Assembly: GCF_014287275.1 (NCBI RefSeq)
Contig: NZ_JACONZ010000002.1
Coordinates: 310,001 to 374,000 of the forward strand
Length of the DNA: 64,000 nt
Direction: 5' to 3'
From: Anaerofilum hominis
GTDB lineage: Bacteria > Bacillota > Clostridia > Oscillospirales > Ruminococcaceae
Shown: positions 36,748 to 44,933 of the stretch, one piece after another
Layout: each line of letters starts with the position of its first letter
Position numbering within the stretch: the stretch's first letter is position 1
Translations under genes and position numbers: made by a program
Notes under the pieces: generated by a model
Told to the model about the DNA's origin: nothing
Seen by the model: the letters and a program-made list of their open reading frames with translations, nothing else
Database searches by the model: none

Positions 36748-38064
36748 ATGAAAAAGACGCTTTTACAAAAAATAGAAACCCGCACTCTGGTCGCCGGCGT
36801 AGTTGGCCTTGGCTATGTGGGGCTGCCGCTGGCTGTGGAAAAGGCAAAGGCCGGGTTTCGGACGGTCGGGTTTGATATTCAGGCCGCTAAAGTGGAAATG
36901 GTGAACGCGGGGCAAAACTATATCGGGGATGTGGTGGACACCGATCTGGCAACACTGGTGCAGGAGGGCAGGCTTTCCGCCACCACGGAGTTCAGCTTTA
37001 TCAAAGAGGTGGATTTTGTCGCCATCTGTGTGCCCACCCCGCTGGACAAGCATCAGGAGCCGGATATAAGCTATGTGCGGGACTCTGCCGCGGCCATAGC
37101 GCAGTATCTAAAAAAGGGGACCATGGTCGTGCTGGAATCCACCACCTATCCCGGTACGACGGAGGAGTTGATCCGGCCTATTCTGGAACAGGGCAGCGGC
37201 CTTGTCTGCGGCAGGGATTTCTATTTGGGGTTCAGCCCGGAGCGCGTCGACCCGGGCAATCTGATTTATAAAACCAAAAACACCCCCAAGGTGATCGGGG
37301 CGATCGGGCCGGACGCCGCCGAGGTGATCTCGGCCATGTACCGCGCGGTGCTGGAGGGCGAGGTGTACACCGTTTCCAGCCCTGCAGTGGCGGAGATGGA
37401 GAAGATCCTTGAAAATACATATCGCAACATCAATATCGGCCTTGTCAACGAGCTTGGCCGCCTGTGTGAGAAAATGGGGATCTCCATCTGGGAAGTTATT
37501 GATGCAGCCAAAACAAAGCCCTATGGATTTCAGGCGTTTTATCCCGGCCCGGGCCTTGGGGGGCACTGCATTCCGCTGGACCCTTACTATCTCACCTGGA
37601 AAGCCCGCGAGTACGGGTTCCACACGACCCTGATCGAAAACAGCATGGTCATCAACGACAGCCAGCCGGAATACTGCGTTGATCGCGCCATGCACGTTTT
37701 GAACGCCCAGAAAAAGGCCGTCAATGGGGCCCGGATCCTCGTGCTGGGCGTAGCCTACAAACAGGATATCGACGACTGCCGCGAGAGCCCCGCTATCCGT
37801 GTCATCAAAGAACTGAAAAAGGTGGGCGCAGATGTGGCCTATTATGACCCGTGGGTGACCGAATTTCACAACATGTACGGCGAGAGCGGCAAGAGCATCC
37901 CCGAGCTGACCCCAGAGGTGGTTGCAGCCTATGATCTCGTGATGATCACCTGCGCGCACACCAATGTGGATTACGCCATGGTCCAGGCAAATGCAAAGGC
38001 TGTCTTTGACACCAAAAACGTGATGAAACATATCACCCGGCGTGACAATATCGAGGTGCTGTAA
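36748..38064 (+). CDS. wbpA: UDP-N-acetylglucosamine 6-dehydrogenase (WbpA-like)
   Basis: 438 residues. NAD site GVVGLGYVGLPLA, sugar-binding and catalytic stretches ESTTYPGTTEE, FSPERVDPG, KILENTYRNINI and GPGLGGHCIPLDP with the catalytic Cys. Oxidises UDP-GlcNAc to UDP-GlcNAcA, first step of the WbpA-B-E-D pathway whose other enzymes follow. Base composition returns to the GC-rich host type here. Confidence 0.9.
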   Translation: MKKTLLQKIETRTLVAGVVGLGYVGLPLAVEKAKAGFRTVGFDIQAAKVEMVNAGQNYIGDVVDTDLATLVQEGRLSATTEFSFIKEVDFVAICVPTPLDKHQEPDISYVRDSAAAIAQYLKKGTMVVLESTTYPGTTEELIRPILEQGSGLVCGRDFYLGFSPERVDPGNLIYKTKNTPKVIGAIGPDAAEVISAMYRAVLEGEVYTVSSPAVAEMEKILENTYRNINIGLVNELGRLCEKMGISIWEVIDAAKTKPYGFQAFYPGPGLGGHCIPLDPYYLTWKAREYGFHTTLIENSMVINDSQPEYCVDRAMHVLNAQKKAVNGARILVLGVAYKQDIDDCRESPAIRVIKELKKVGADVAYYDPWVTEFHNMYGESGKSIPELTPEVVAAYDLVMITCAHTNVDYAMVQANAKAVFDTKNVMKHITRRDNIEVL

Positions 38065-38817
38065 ATGCAGTTTACTTATCAGGGGTATGCCGCTTTGATC
38101 GAGCGTTTGCGTGGGCACTCTTATCAATTTGCAAACTATTTTGACTGGCAGAATTATTCTAAATGTGTGATCCTGCGTCACGATATTGATACCTCCATCG
38201 ATAAAGCGGTAGAATTGGCTAAATATGAAAATATGGTAAAAAATGGAATTGGAGACGGCGTAAAAAGTACTTATTACGTCTTACTGACCAGCAATTTTTA
38301 TAATGTGTTTTCCGCAGATAATCTCTGTAAGCTGAAACAGATCGTATCCTACGGTCACACGTTGGGGCTTCATTTTGATGAGATGGCCTACAAAGATGAA
38401 GTGGGGGATCCTTTAGCGATCAGAGAAAAAATCGAAAAGGAATGCAGCGTCCTCACAGATGCGCTGGATCTTCCCATAAAAACATTTTCTTTCCATCGTC
38501 CGAGCAAAGAGATTCTGGATGCGCAGATCGAGATCGAGGGGCTTGTAAATTCTTACGCTTCCACTTTTTTTAAGGATTTTAAGTATTTGTCCGATTCTCG
38601 CCGCCGTTGGCGGGAGCCGGTGGATGAGATCATTGAGAGTGAACAATACCCACGGCTCCACATCCTCACCCATGCGTTCTGGTATCAGCAGCGGGAAGAA
38701 GATATTGGTCAGACGATTTCCAATTTTGTCAATGCGGCCGGTTCACAGAGATATGCGGCCTTGAAAGAGAATATCACGGACCTGAGTTCGATCATGGAAG
38801 AAAGCGAGGTGAGGTAA
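38065..38817 (+). CDS. Polysaccharide deacetylase-like protein
   Basis: 250 residues, starting directly after the wbpA stop codon. A divergent NodB-type fold: motif 1 LRHDID, motif 2 GHTLGLHFDE, and FSFHRPS later. These supply the Asp/His metal ligands in this subgroup. Likely acts on a sugar or sugar nucleotide in the cytoplasm, since there is no signal peptide. Activity untested; some relatives are annotated only as hypothetical. Confidence 0.65.
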   Translation: MQFTYQGYAALIERLRGHSYQFANYFDWQNYSKCVILRHDIDTSIDKAVELAKYENMVKNGIGDGVKSTYYVLLTSNFYNVFSADNLCKLKQIVSYGHTLGLHFDEMAYKDEVGDPLAIREKIEKECSVLTDALDLPIKTFSFHRPSKEILDAQIEIEGLVNSYASTFFKDFKYLSDSRRRWREPVDEIIESEQYPRLHILTHAFWYQQREEDIGQTISNFVNAAGSQRYAALKENITDLSSIMEESEVR

Positions 38818-38818
38818 G

Positions 38819-39736
38819 ATGTCAGTGCACTGCGCGGAAATTGTTGAGTATGCGAAAGGAATTTCAGCAGCCGTAAAAGTGGTCGGAGAAACAGATCGGG
38901 TCATCGACGGCTTTTGTTCGCTCAATGTGCCGAAATCAAACGCGATCACCTGGATCAAGCACCCGGAGGAGCACAGCCTGGATGGATTTGCCGGGAAAGA
39001 AGGTCTGTTGATCGTTTCCCCCCATGTGATCGATTCTCCGGCAGAGCACACTTCCTTTTTACTCACAGACACGCCGAAAGCTCTTTTTTTCAGCATCCTG
39101 CATCATTTTTGGGCGCAGGAGCCGCCCCGGGGAATTGCCGGGACGGCGACTGTAAACTCCCGATCCATCGCTCAAGGCGTCTCAATAGGAGAGTATTGTT
39201 ACATCGGGCCGGAAGTGGTGATAGGAGAAAATACTATCATTGAACACAATGTTTCACTGCGCGGCAAAGTGATAATCGGTGCAAATTGTATCATTCATTC
39301 CGGCGCTGTTATTGGCAGCGATGGATTCGGCTATTTTATCAATGAAAATGGCCGGCCTGAAAAGGTAGAGCATTTCGGCGGGGTCATGATCGGCGAGGAT
39401 GTAGAAGTCGGCGCCAATACGTGTATTGACCGCGGTACGATCGATGACACCGTAATTGGCGCCCACACGAAAATTGATAATCTGTGTCATATTGCACACA
39501 ATGTGCGCATTGGAGAATCCTGTATGATCATCGCACAAAGTTTGATTGCAGGGAGCGTCCAATTGGGGAAAGGCAGCTATATTGCACCGGGAGCGATCGT
39601 TAAGAATCAACTGACGGTGGGGGAAAACGCTTTTGTCGGTATGGGAGCTGTTGTGGTGAATAATGTGGAGCCGGATATGGTCGTTGCGGGGGTTCCGGCA
39701 AGGGTGATCCGCAAAGTGGGCCCCAGTGACAAATAA
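38819..39736 (+). CDS. LpxD-like sugar N-acyltransferase
   Basis: 305 residues. An N-terminal uridine-binding-type domain, then about ten left-handed beta-helix hexapeptide repeats, including stretches very close to lipid A enzyme LpxD: IGSDGFGY, EHFGGVMIGEDVEVGANTCIDRGTI and NLCHIAHNVRIG with the catalytic His. A lipid A enzyme makes no sense in this Gram-positive context; it probably acylates a UDP-amino sugar of the capsule. Confidence 0.82.
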   Translation: MSVHCAEIVEYAKGISAAVKVVGETDRVIDGFCSLNVPKSNAITWIKHPEEHSLDGFAGKEGLLIVSPHVIDSPAEHTSFLLTDTPKALFFSILHHFWAQEPPRGIAGTATVNSRSIAQGVSIGEYCYIGPEVVIGENTIIEHNVSLRGKVIIGANCIIHSGAVIGSDGFGYFINENGRPEKVEHFGGVMIGEDVEVGANTCIDRGTIDDTVIGAHTKIDNLCHIAHNVRIGESCMIIAQSLIAGSVQLGKGSYIAPGAIVKNQLTVGENAFVGMGAVVVNNVEPDMVVAGVPARVIRKVGPSDK

Positions 39737-39749
39737 GGGAGGACATCGT

Positions 39750-40826
39750 ATGAAATACGCGCTGATCGGCTGCGGGAGGATCGCGACGAATCATGTAAAG
39801 GCCGTGCAGAATAACGGCCTGCAATTCGTCGCAGCCTGTGACGTTGAACCGCAGAATATCGAGACATTGCTGGCAAAGCATGAATTGGAAAAAGACGGCT
39901 CCATCGCGCGGTATGCGGATTACAGACAGATGATCGACGAACATCCGGAGCTGGAGCTGGCCGCGATCGCCACCCCCAGCGGCCTGCATGCGCAGATCGC
40001 CCTTTACTGTATCGACCACGGCGTCAACGTCATCATCGAAAAACCCATGGCCATGAGCATGGCGGACGCAGACGAGATCATCCGGCGCAGCGCGGAAAAA
40101 GGCGTGACGGTAGGGGTCTGCCACCAAAACCGCTTTAATACGGCAGTTCAGAAGACCCGGCAGGCCCTGGAAAACGGGCGTTTCGGCAGGCTTTCACACG
40201 GGAGCATCCATGTCCGCTGGAACCGCGATCAGGACTATTACACGCAGGCGCCCTGGCGCGGCACATGGGCCGAGGACGGCGGCTGCCTGATGAATCAGTG
40301 TATCCACGGCATCGACCTGCTGCGCTGGATGATGGGGGACGAGGTGGAGTCCGTATACGGCGTGACCCGGCAGAGGTTCCATCTCTATCTGGAAGCAGAG
40401 GACATCGGTGTGGGTGTGCTTCAGTTCAAAAACGGCGCGGTTGCCACGGTGGAGGGCACGACCAATGTGTATCCCCGCAATTTGGAGGAAACGCTTTATC
40501 TGTTCGGAGAAAAAGGCACAGTAAAGATCGGCGGAAAATCGACCAATAACCTTGATGTGTGGGATTTTTCAGACGAGACTGAGGCAGATCGGGCCAATAA
40601 AGGGCTGGAAGAGCAGACCAGCAATGTCTACGGCAACGGACACACCAGCCTGTATGCGGACGTGATCGACGCCGTGAAGCACCGCCGCCAGCCTTATGTG
40701 GACGCCGCTGCCGGAAGAAACGCTCTGGAAATCGTGCTGGCGCTGTATAAGAGCATGAAAACCGGCCGGGCGGTGAAGCTGCCGCTGACGGATTTTGCCA
40801 GCATCGATATGACAGGAGAGTTTTAA
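39750..40826 (+). CDS. wbpB: UDP-sugar 3-dehydrogenase, Gfo/Idh/MocA family (WbpB-like)
   Basis: 358 residues; ATG 39750 after GGGAGGA. Rossmann start [24 protein letters not shown] (Lys of the EKP motif), and [20 protein letters not shown] with the catalytic His. Relatives oxidise the C3 of UDP-GlcNAcA for the aminotransferase WbpE. It follows the LpxD-like gene and precedes wbpD by two bases. Confidence 0.87.
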   Translation: MKYALIGCGRIATNHVKAVQNNGLQFVAACDVEPQNIETLLAKHELEKDGSIARYADYRQMIDEHPELELAAIATPSGLHAQIALYCIDHGVNVIIEKPMAMSMADADEIIRRSAEKGVTVGVCHQNRFNTAVQKTRQALENGRFGRLSHGSIHVRWNRDQDYYTQAPWRGTWAEDGGCLMNQCIHGIDLLRWMMGDEVESVYGVTRQRFHLYLEAEDIGVGVLQFKNGAVATVEGTTNVYPRNLEETLYLFGEKGTVKIGGKSTNNLDVWDFSDETEADRANKGLEEQTSNVYGNGHTSLYADVIDAVKHRRQPYVDAAAGRNALEIVLALYKSMKTGRAVKLPLTDFASIDMTGEF

Positions 40827-40828
40827 AA

Positions 40829-41410
40829 ATGGAGGACTATTATGTCCACCCGACCAGCATTGTAGACGCAGGGGCGAGCATTGGGCGGGGAACAAAAATC
40901 TGGCATTTTTGCCACATCCAATCCGGTGCAAAAATTGGGGACGGCTGCAGCTTTGGACAAAACATCAACGTTGCGAATAATGTTGTCATCGGAAACGGTG
41001 TAAAGGTACAAAATAATGTTTCTCTCTATGAGGGGGTCGAACTAGAGGACTATGTCTTTTGCGGCCCCTCGATGGTATTTACCAACGATCTGACCCCGCG
41101 TGCACGCTATCCAAAGGGCCATATGGGATATAAAAAAACGCTGGTCCGGCACGATGCCACCATCGGCGCGAACGCAACGGTCGTCTGCGGACACACACTG
41201 GGCGAGTTCTGCACCATCGCCGCAGGGGCGGTTGTGACAAAGGACGTACTGCCCCATGCCCTGATGGCCGGCGTTCCCGCCCGGCAGATTGGCTGGGTGT
41301 GCAAATGCGGACAGGTACTGGACAAAAATCTGCACTGCCCGGACTGCGGAACGCAATACCTGTTTGTTGATGAAAAAGCAGGAATATGTAAATGCGGGGG
41401 AGGGGAGTAG
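40829..41410 (+). CDS. wbpD: UDP-3-amino-uronate N-acetyltransferase (WbpD-like)
   Basis: 193 residues, left-handed beta-helix. [31 protein letters not shown] is characteristic of the WbpD group, as is the C-terminal Cys pair pattern WVCKCG...CPDCG. Acetylates the 3-amino group to give UDP-2,3-diacetamido uronic acid. Confidence 0.9.
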   Translation: MEDYYVHPTSIVDAGASIGRGTKIWHFCHIQSGAKIGDGCSFGQNINVANNVVIGNGVKVQNNVSLYEGVELEDYVFCGPSMVFTNDLTPRARYPKGHMGYKKTLVRHDATIGANATVVCGHTLGEFCTIAAGAVVTKDVLPHALMAGVPARQIGWVCKCGQVLDKNLHCPDCGTQYLFVDEKAGICKCGGGE

Positions 41411-41907
41411 GTCCATAAGCACATTCTGGACGTTATGCCCATCTGTATGGGATATGCGCAGGAGATATCATGCTGATGGATGCTCCCCCAACAGCTTTTT
41501 GGAATGAGATTTCGCATGGCGGTATACCGCGAAAGAACACGGCGCCGTTCATCACCGAAAAGGCCTCATCTCTGACCGCCATGCTGGACCAGAGGCAGGG
41601 AGATCCAATTTGGGGCGGAGAAGTCATGAAGCGCCCGCCAAGAGGTATTGGTCCGATAAAAGATACCGTTATATAGAATTTCTCATAAACAGATGGGTTG
41701 GTGCATGTGGGACACAAGGCCTGTAGGAAGAATACCGAGAGCCCAACGGGCGGTCTCATCGAAAGAGATGGGGTAATTGGAGAGAATCGCTTTAGGGGCC
41801 TCAAGTCTATGCCGCGCGATCTTATCATGCCCGAAAAGTCGCTGCATCGTCGCGGCGAACACGACGGTAGCTGGAAACCCGGCCAGATTATTTGAAAAGA
41901 AGGAAAA
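41411..41907. other. Non-coding gap between wbpD and wbpE
   Basis: About 500 bases inside an otherwise tightly packed operon. Only short open frames without ribosome sites occur on either strand. I did not recognise a transposase, repeat or RNA gene; it may be a decayed insertion. Confidence 0.4.
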
Positions 41908-43053
41908 ATGATGGAGTTTCGGGATCTGAAAACGCAATATCAGGTATTAAAGCCCAAAATCGACGCGGCGCTGGCCGAGGTCTGTTCCAGCGCCGATTTT
42001 ATCTCCGGCGCGCAGGTCGGCGCGCTGGAGCGGCGTCTGGCGGAATATGTGGGCGTAAAGCACTGCATCACCTGCGCCAACGGGACGGACGCCCTTTCGC
42101 TGGTTTTGATGGCTTGGGGCATCGGCCCGGGAGATGCCGTGCTCGTGCCGGATTTCACCTTTTTTGCCAGCGGCGAGACGGTCGCTTCTGCCGGCGCGAC
42201 GCCGCTGTTTGTGGATGTGGACCCGCGCACGTTTAACCTTGACCCGGCCAGGCTGGAAGAAAAGATCGCCGAGGTCCGCAGCAGGGGGAAATATCGTCTG
42301 CGGGCGGTGGTCGCGGTGGACCTGTTTGGACAAGCGGCAGATTACCCCAAAATTGAGGAGATCTGCAAAAGGCACGGCCTGCTGTTGCTGGAAGACGGCG
42401 CGCAGGGCTTCGGCGGCAGCATCCATGGCCGCAGAGTGTGCAGTTTTGGGGATGCGGCCACCACCAGCTTTTTTCCGGCAAAACCCCTGGGATGCTATGG
42501 CGACGGGGGCGCGATCTTCACCAACGACGATGAATGCGATGCTCTTCTGCGCTCGCTGGCGGTACACGGCAAGGGAAGCATGAAATATGATAATATACGC
42601 CTGGGCGTCAACAGCCGCCTGGACACGGTGCAGGCAGCGGTTCTGCAGGTGAAGCTGGACGCTTTCTGCGCCTATGAGCTTGACGCCGTGCAGCAGACAG
42701 CGGCCTGGTACGGCGAGACGCTCAGGGGCAGCGGCCTGAAATTGCCCGTTGTGGCGCAGGGGTTTGCCAGCAGCTGGGCACAATATACTGTGCAGCTGCC
42801 TGAAAAGACTGATCGTGCGCTGCTGCAGGAGCGCCTGCGGCAGCGGGAGATCCCCACGATGATCTATTACCCCAAACCCATGCATGCGCAGCAGGCTTTT
42901 GCGGGACAGGACGGCGCGGCTTCGGACTGTCCTGTCACCGAAGCTCTCTGCGCGGCGGTGCTCAGCCTGCCGCTTCATCCGTATATGACAAAGGAAATGA
43001 CACAGACCGTCGCGCAGGAATTGCTTGCAGCGTTGGAAGAAGCTGCCCGGTAG
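41908..43053 (+). CDS. wbpE: DegT/DnrJ/EryC1 aminotransferase (WbpE-like)
   Basis: 381 residues. PLP enzyme: FRDLKTQYQ start, CANGTDALSLVL, PDFTFFASGE, EDGAQGFG, SFFPAKPLGCYGDGGA with the PLP Lys, and GVNSRLD. Adds an amino group to the 3-keto sugar made by WbpB. Last gene of the polysaccharide cluster. Confidence 0.9.
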   Translation: MMEFRDLKTQYQVLKPKIDAALAEVCSSADFISGAQVGALERRLAEYVGVKHCITCANGTDALSLVLMAWGIGPGDAVLVPDFTFFASGETVASAGATPLFVDVDPRTFNLDPARLEEKIAEVRSRGKYRLRAVVAVDLFGQAADYPKIEEICKRHGLLLLEDGAQGFGGSIHGRRVCSFGDAATTSFFPAKPLGCYGDGGAIFTNDDECDALLRSLAVHGKGSMKYDNIRLGVNSRLDTVQAAVLQVKLDAFCAYELDAVQQTAAWYGETLRGSGLKLPVVAQGFASSWAQYTVQLPEKTDRALLQERLRQREIPTMIYYPKPMHAQQAFAGQDGAASDCPVTEALCAAVLSLPLHPYMTKEMTQTVAQELLAALEEAAR

Positions 43054-43158
43054 CGCCTCAAAGGCGCGGGCGAAAAACGCTTTGCCGTTTGTCCCCCCAA
43101 AAGCGCGTGCCGCCGGCCGTGCCCGGCGCACGGCCCCACAGGGGTCTTGGCAGGGCGT

Positions 43159-43180
43159 AAAAAAGCCGCCTTTCGGCGGC
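43159..43180 (-). terminator. Terminator of sfsA
   Basis: On the minus strand GCCGCC, GAAA, GGCGGC, TTTTTT. No + strand T-run, so it serves the leftward gene; the capsule operon lacks a clear terminator of its own nearby. Confidence 0.8.
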
Positions 43181-43287
43181 AGGTATGTTGCCCAAAAGCG
43201 GCGCAGAAAGAGGGGAAGCGCGTGTTCCGGCCTCGGGCTGTGCAGAACGGCCCCGCCAACCCGCTGTGCCGCAGAGGGGGAAAGGGC

Positions 43288-43980
43288 TCACAGCTCCACC
43301 GGCACCGCGGCGTCGATGTGCAGGGAGGCGGGGGCGACAAGGCAGTCGCGGGCCAACACCTCCACCCCGGCGTTCGCCGCCGCCTGCAGCGCGTCGGCAA
43401 AAGCGGGCTGAACGGCGCGGTTCGGGGCGAAGCGGCGCGCCCCTTTCATGGGAAGAACAAAAAGCACGCAGCAGCGCCAGCCCTGCGCTGCCAGGGCGGT
43501 CAGTTCCCGCACATGCCGCAGCCCCCGCAGGGTGGGCGCGTCGGGGAAAAGCGCCGCTCCCTCCCGCTCCAGCGTGCAGCCTTTGACCTCCACCAGCAGG
43601 GGACGTCCGCGCTGCTCGGCATAAAAGTCAAAGCGGGAACCGCCGAGCGCATACTCGGGGCGGAGCCCCTCCAATGCACCCAGGCCGCCGGAGGACAGCC
43701 ACTCTGCCGCCACGGCATTGGGCGCGGCGGAATCGATATTGACGAGCAGCGGCGGCAGGCCGGGCCGTTCCTTTTCCACGGCGACGAGGTCACAGGGGGT
43801 CCTGCGGGCCGGGTTCGGGCTGTATTCAAGATACGCTTTGGCGCCGGGCAGCAGCAGCTCGGCACAGCGGCCGGTGTTTTTTATGTGGGCCGTGACGATC
43901 CGGCCGTCCTGTTCCATATGGGCGATAAAGCGGTTGGGGCGGCTGAGAAAACGCGCGGGCCGCACATCGAGATAGTTCAA
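43288..43980 (-). CDS. sfsA: SfsA family DNA/RNA nuclease
   Basis: 230 residues. TTG 43980 after GGGAGG gives LNYLDVRPARFLSRPNRFIA, which aligns with family N-termini; a GTG at 43989 overlaps the ribosome site. Family motifs NTGRCAELL, SRFDFY, LVEVKGCTLE and FPDAPTLRGLRH. The core is a restriction-endonuclease-like fold; the biological role is poorly defined. Convergent with the capsule operon. Confidence 0.92.
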   Translation of the reverse strand: MNYLDVRPARFLSRPNRFIAHMEQDGRIVTAHIKNTGRCAELLLPGAKAYLEYSPNPARRTPCDLVAVEKERPGLPPLLVNIDSAAPNAVAAEWLSSGGLGALEGLRPEYALGGSRFDFYAEQRGRPLLVEVKGCTLEREGAALFPDAPTLRGLRHVRELTALAAQGWRCCVLFVLPMKGARRFAPNRAVQPAFADALQAAANAGVEVLARDCLVAPASLHIDAAVPVEL

Positions 43981-44048
43981 AACGGGCACCTCCCACGGAA
44001 AAAAGTTGAGGTCGGACCTGCCGTGGCCCCCTCATTTTGAGAGCAAGG

Positions 44049-44077
44049 CTGCCGTCCGCAAGCGGGCGGCAGTTTTT
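44049..44077 (+). terminator. Rightward terminator upstream of sfsA
   Basis: CTGCCGTCCGC and GCGGGCGGCAG, then TTTTTG. No gene reads into it directly; it may stop read-through from the capsule operon. Apart from this and a small AT-rich patch near 44410-44460, the region 43981-44571 shows nothing I can name. Confidence 0.55.
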
Positions 44078-44571
44078 GTTTACAGCATACGGACCGGCCG
44101 CAGCGGCGGCCCCCGGAAAGCGCTGGGCGCAAGTGTCCGGCAAATCGGAAAAGAATAAGCCGCGTCCCCCAAAACAGCCCAAAAACAGAAGCAGGCGCTG
44201 GGGACGCGCAGTGCGTCTGCGGACGGTGGGGAGAAGAATGCAGGAGAGGGATATTTCAACGTGCCCCCAAAACACTTGTCGGATAAGGCCCTCTTACAAG
44301 GCCGGGCCAATCCACCTGCAGCTGCTGGAACAGCCTGCGACAGCGTGAGCCGCCTGCCGCTGCAGGGCCCCGGAGGGCAGGCCGGCCGGGGCGGTCTGCG
44401 CGGCCCGCGCGTCTGGTATGCACAACTATGCTATCACATTTTAAAGCGGGAACAAAGATATAAATGTCCTCCGCGCTGAACGGGAACTACACGGCCCCCC
44501 AGTAAAAGCCGCAAGATTCCCGCCGCGGCAGCGGACGGACGCGCCCTGCCCTGGCAGGGGGGCGCTTGCTC

Positions 44572-44608
44572 AAAAAAAGGCCGCGCTACAGAGCGCAGCC
44601 TTTTTTGA
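44572..44608 (-). terminator. Terminator of the feo operon (bidirectional)
   Basis: GGCTGCGCT and AGCGCGGCC (one mismatch) between A and T runs of six or more on both sides; it follows the last feo gene by about 75 bases. Confidence 0.85.
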
Positions 44609-44681
44609 GGGGGACGGCGGATAGAACACGTTTTTCCCCATCACATCCTGGGGATGCTTTTGGAAGAGACGGCCGCTGCCG

Positions 44682-44837
44682 TCAGCGTTTCTGCGGGTGA
44701 CAGATCCCGGCGCTGGGGCAGCCGGAACAGCCGCAGCCGCATCCGCCGCCTTTCTTCTTTCTGCGCACCATGCTCGCCACGGCAGCGGCTACGGCGGCCA
44801 GCACGATAAGACCGATCACGATGGTGGGAAGATTCAT
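44682..44837 (-). CDS. FeoB-associated Cys-rich membrane protein
   Basis: 51 residues; ATG after GGAAAGGAATGG. One membrane helix (about 5-24), a basic patch VRRKKK, then GGGCGCGCSGCPSAGIC with five cysteines. This is the usual small Cys-rich partner encoded behind feoB in Firmicutes, thought to help iron delivery or complex assembly. It ends the operon. Confidence 0.92.
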   Translation of the reverse strand: MNLPTIVIGLIVLAAVAAAVASMVRRKKKGGGCGCGCSGCPSAGICHPQKR

Positions 44838-44933
44838 AAATATCCATTCCTTTCCCTGAGGGCGGTCCCTCAGATGCGGAGTCCCCGGCGATCTGGACGG
44901 CGGGTCTGGGGCACGGAGCTGGGACTTTGTGCC

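Noticed and set aside
38819..39736. Evidence for lipid A synthesis or a Gram-negative host from the LpxD-like gene
   Set aside because: No other lipid A gene is present, and sortase, LCP, CpsBCD and cotJ genes all point to a Gram-positive cell.
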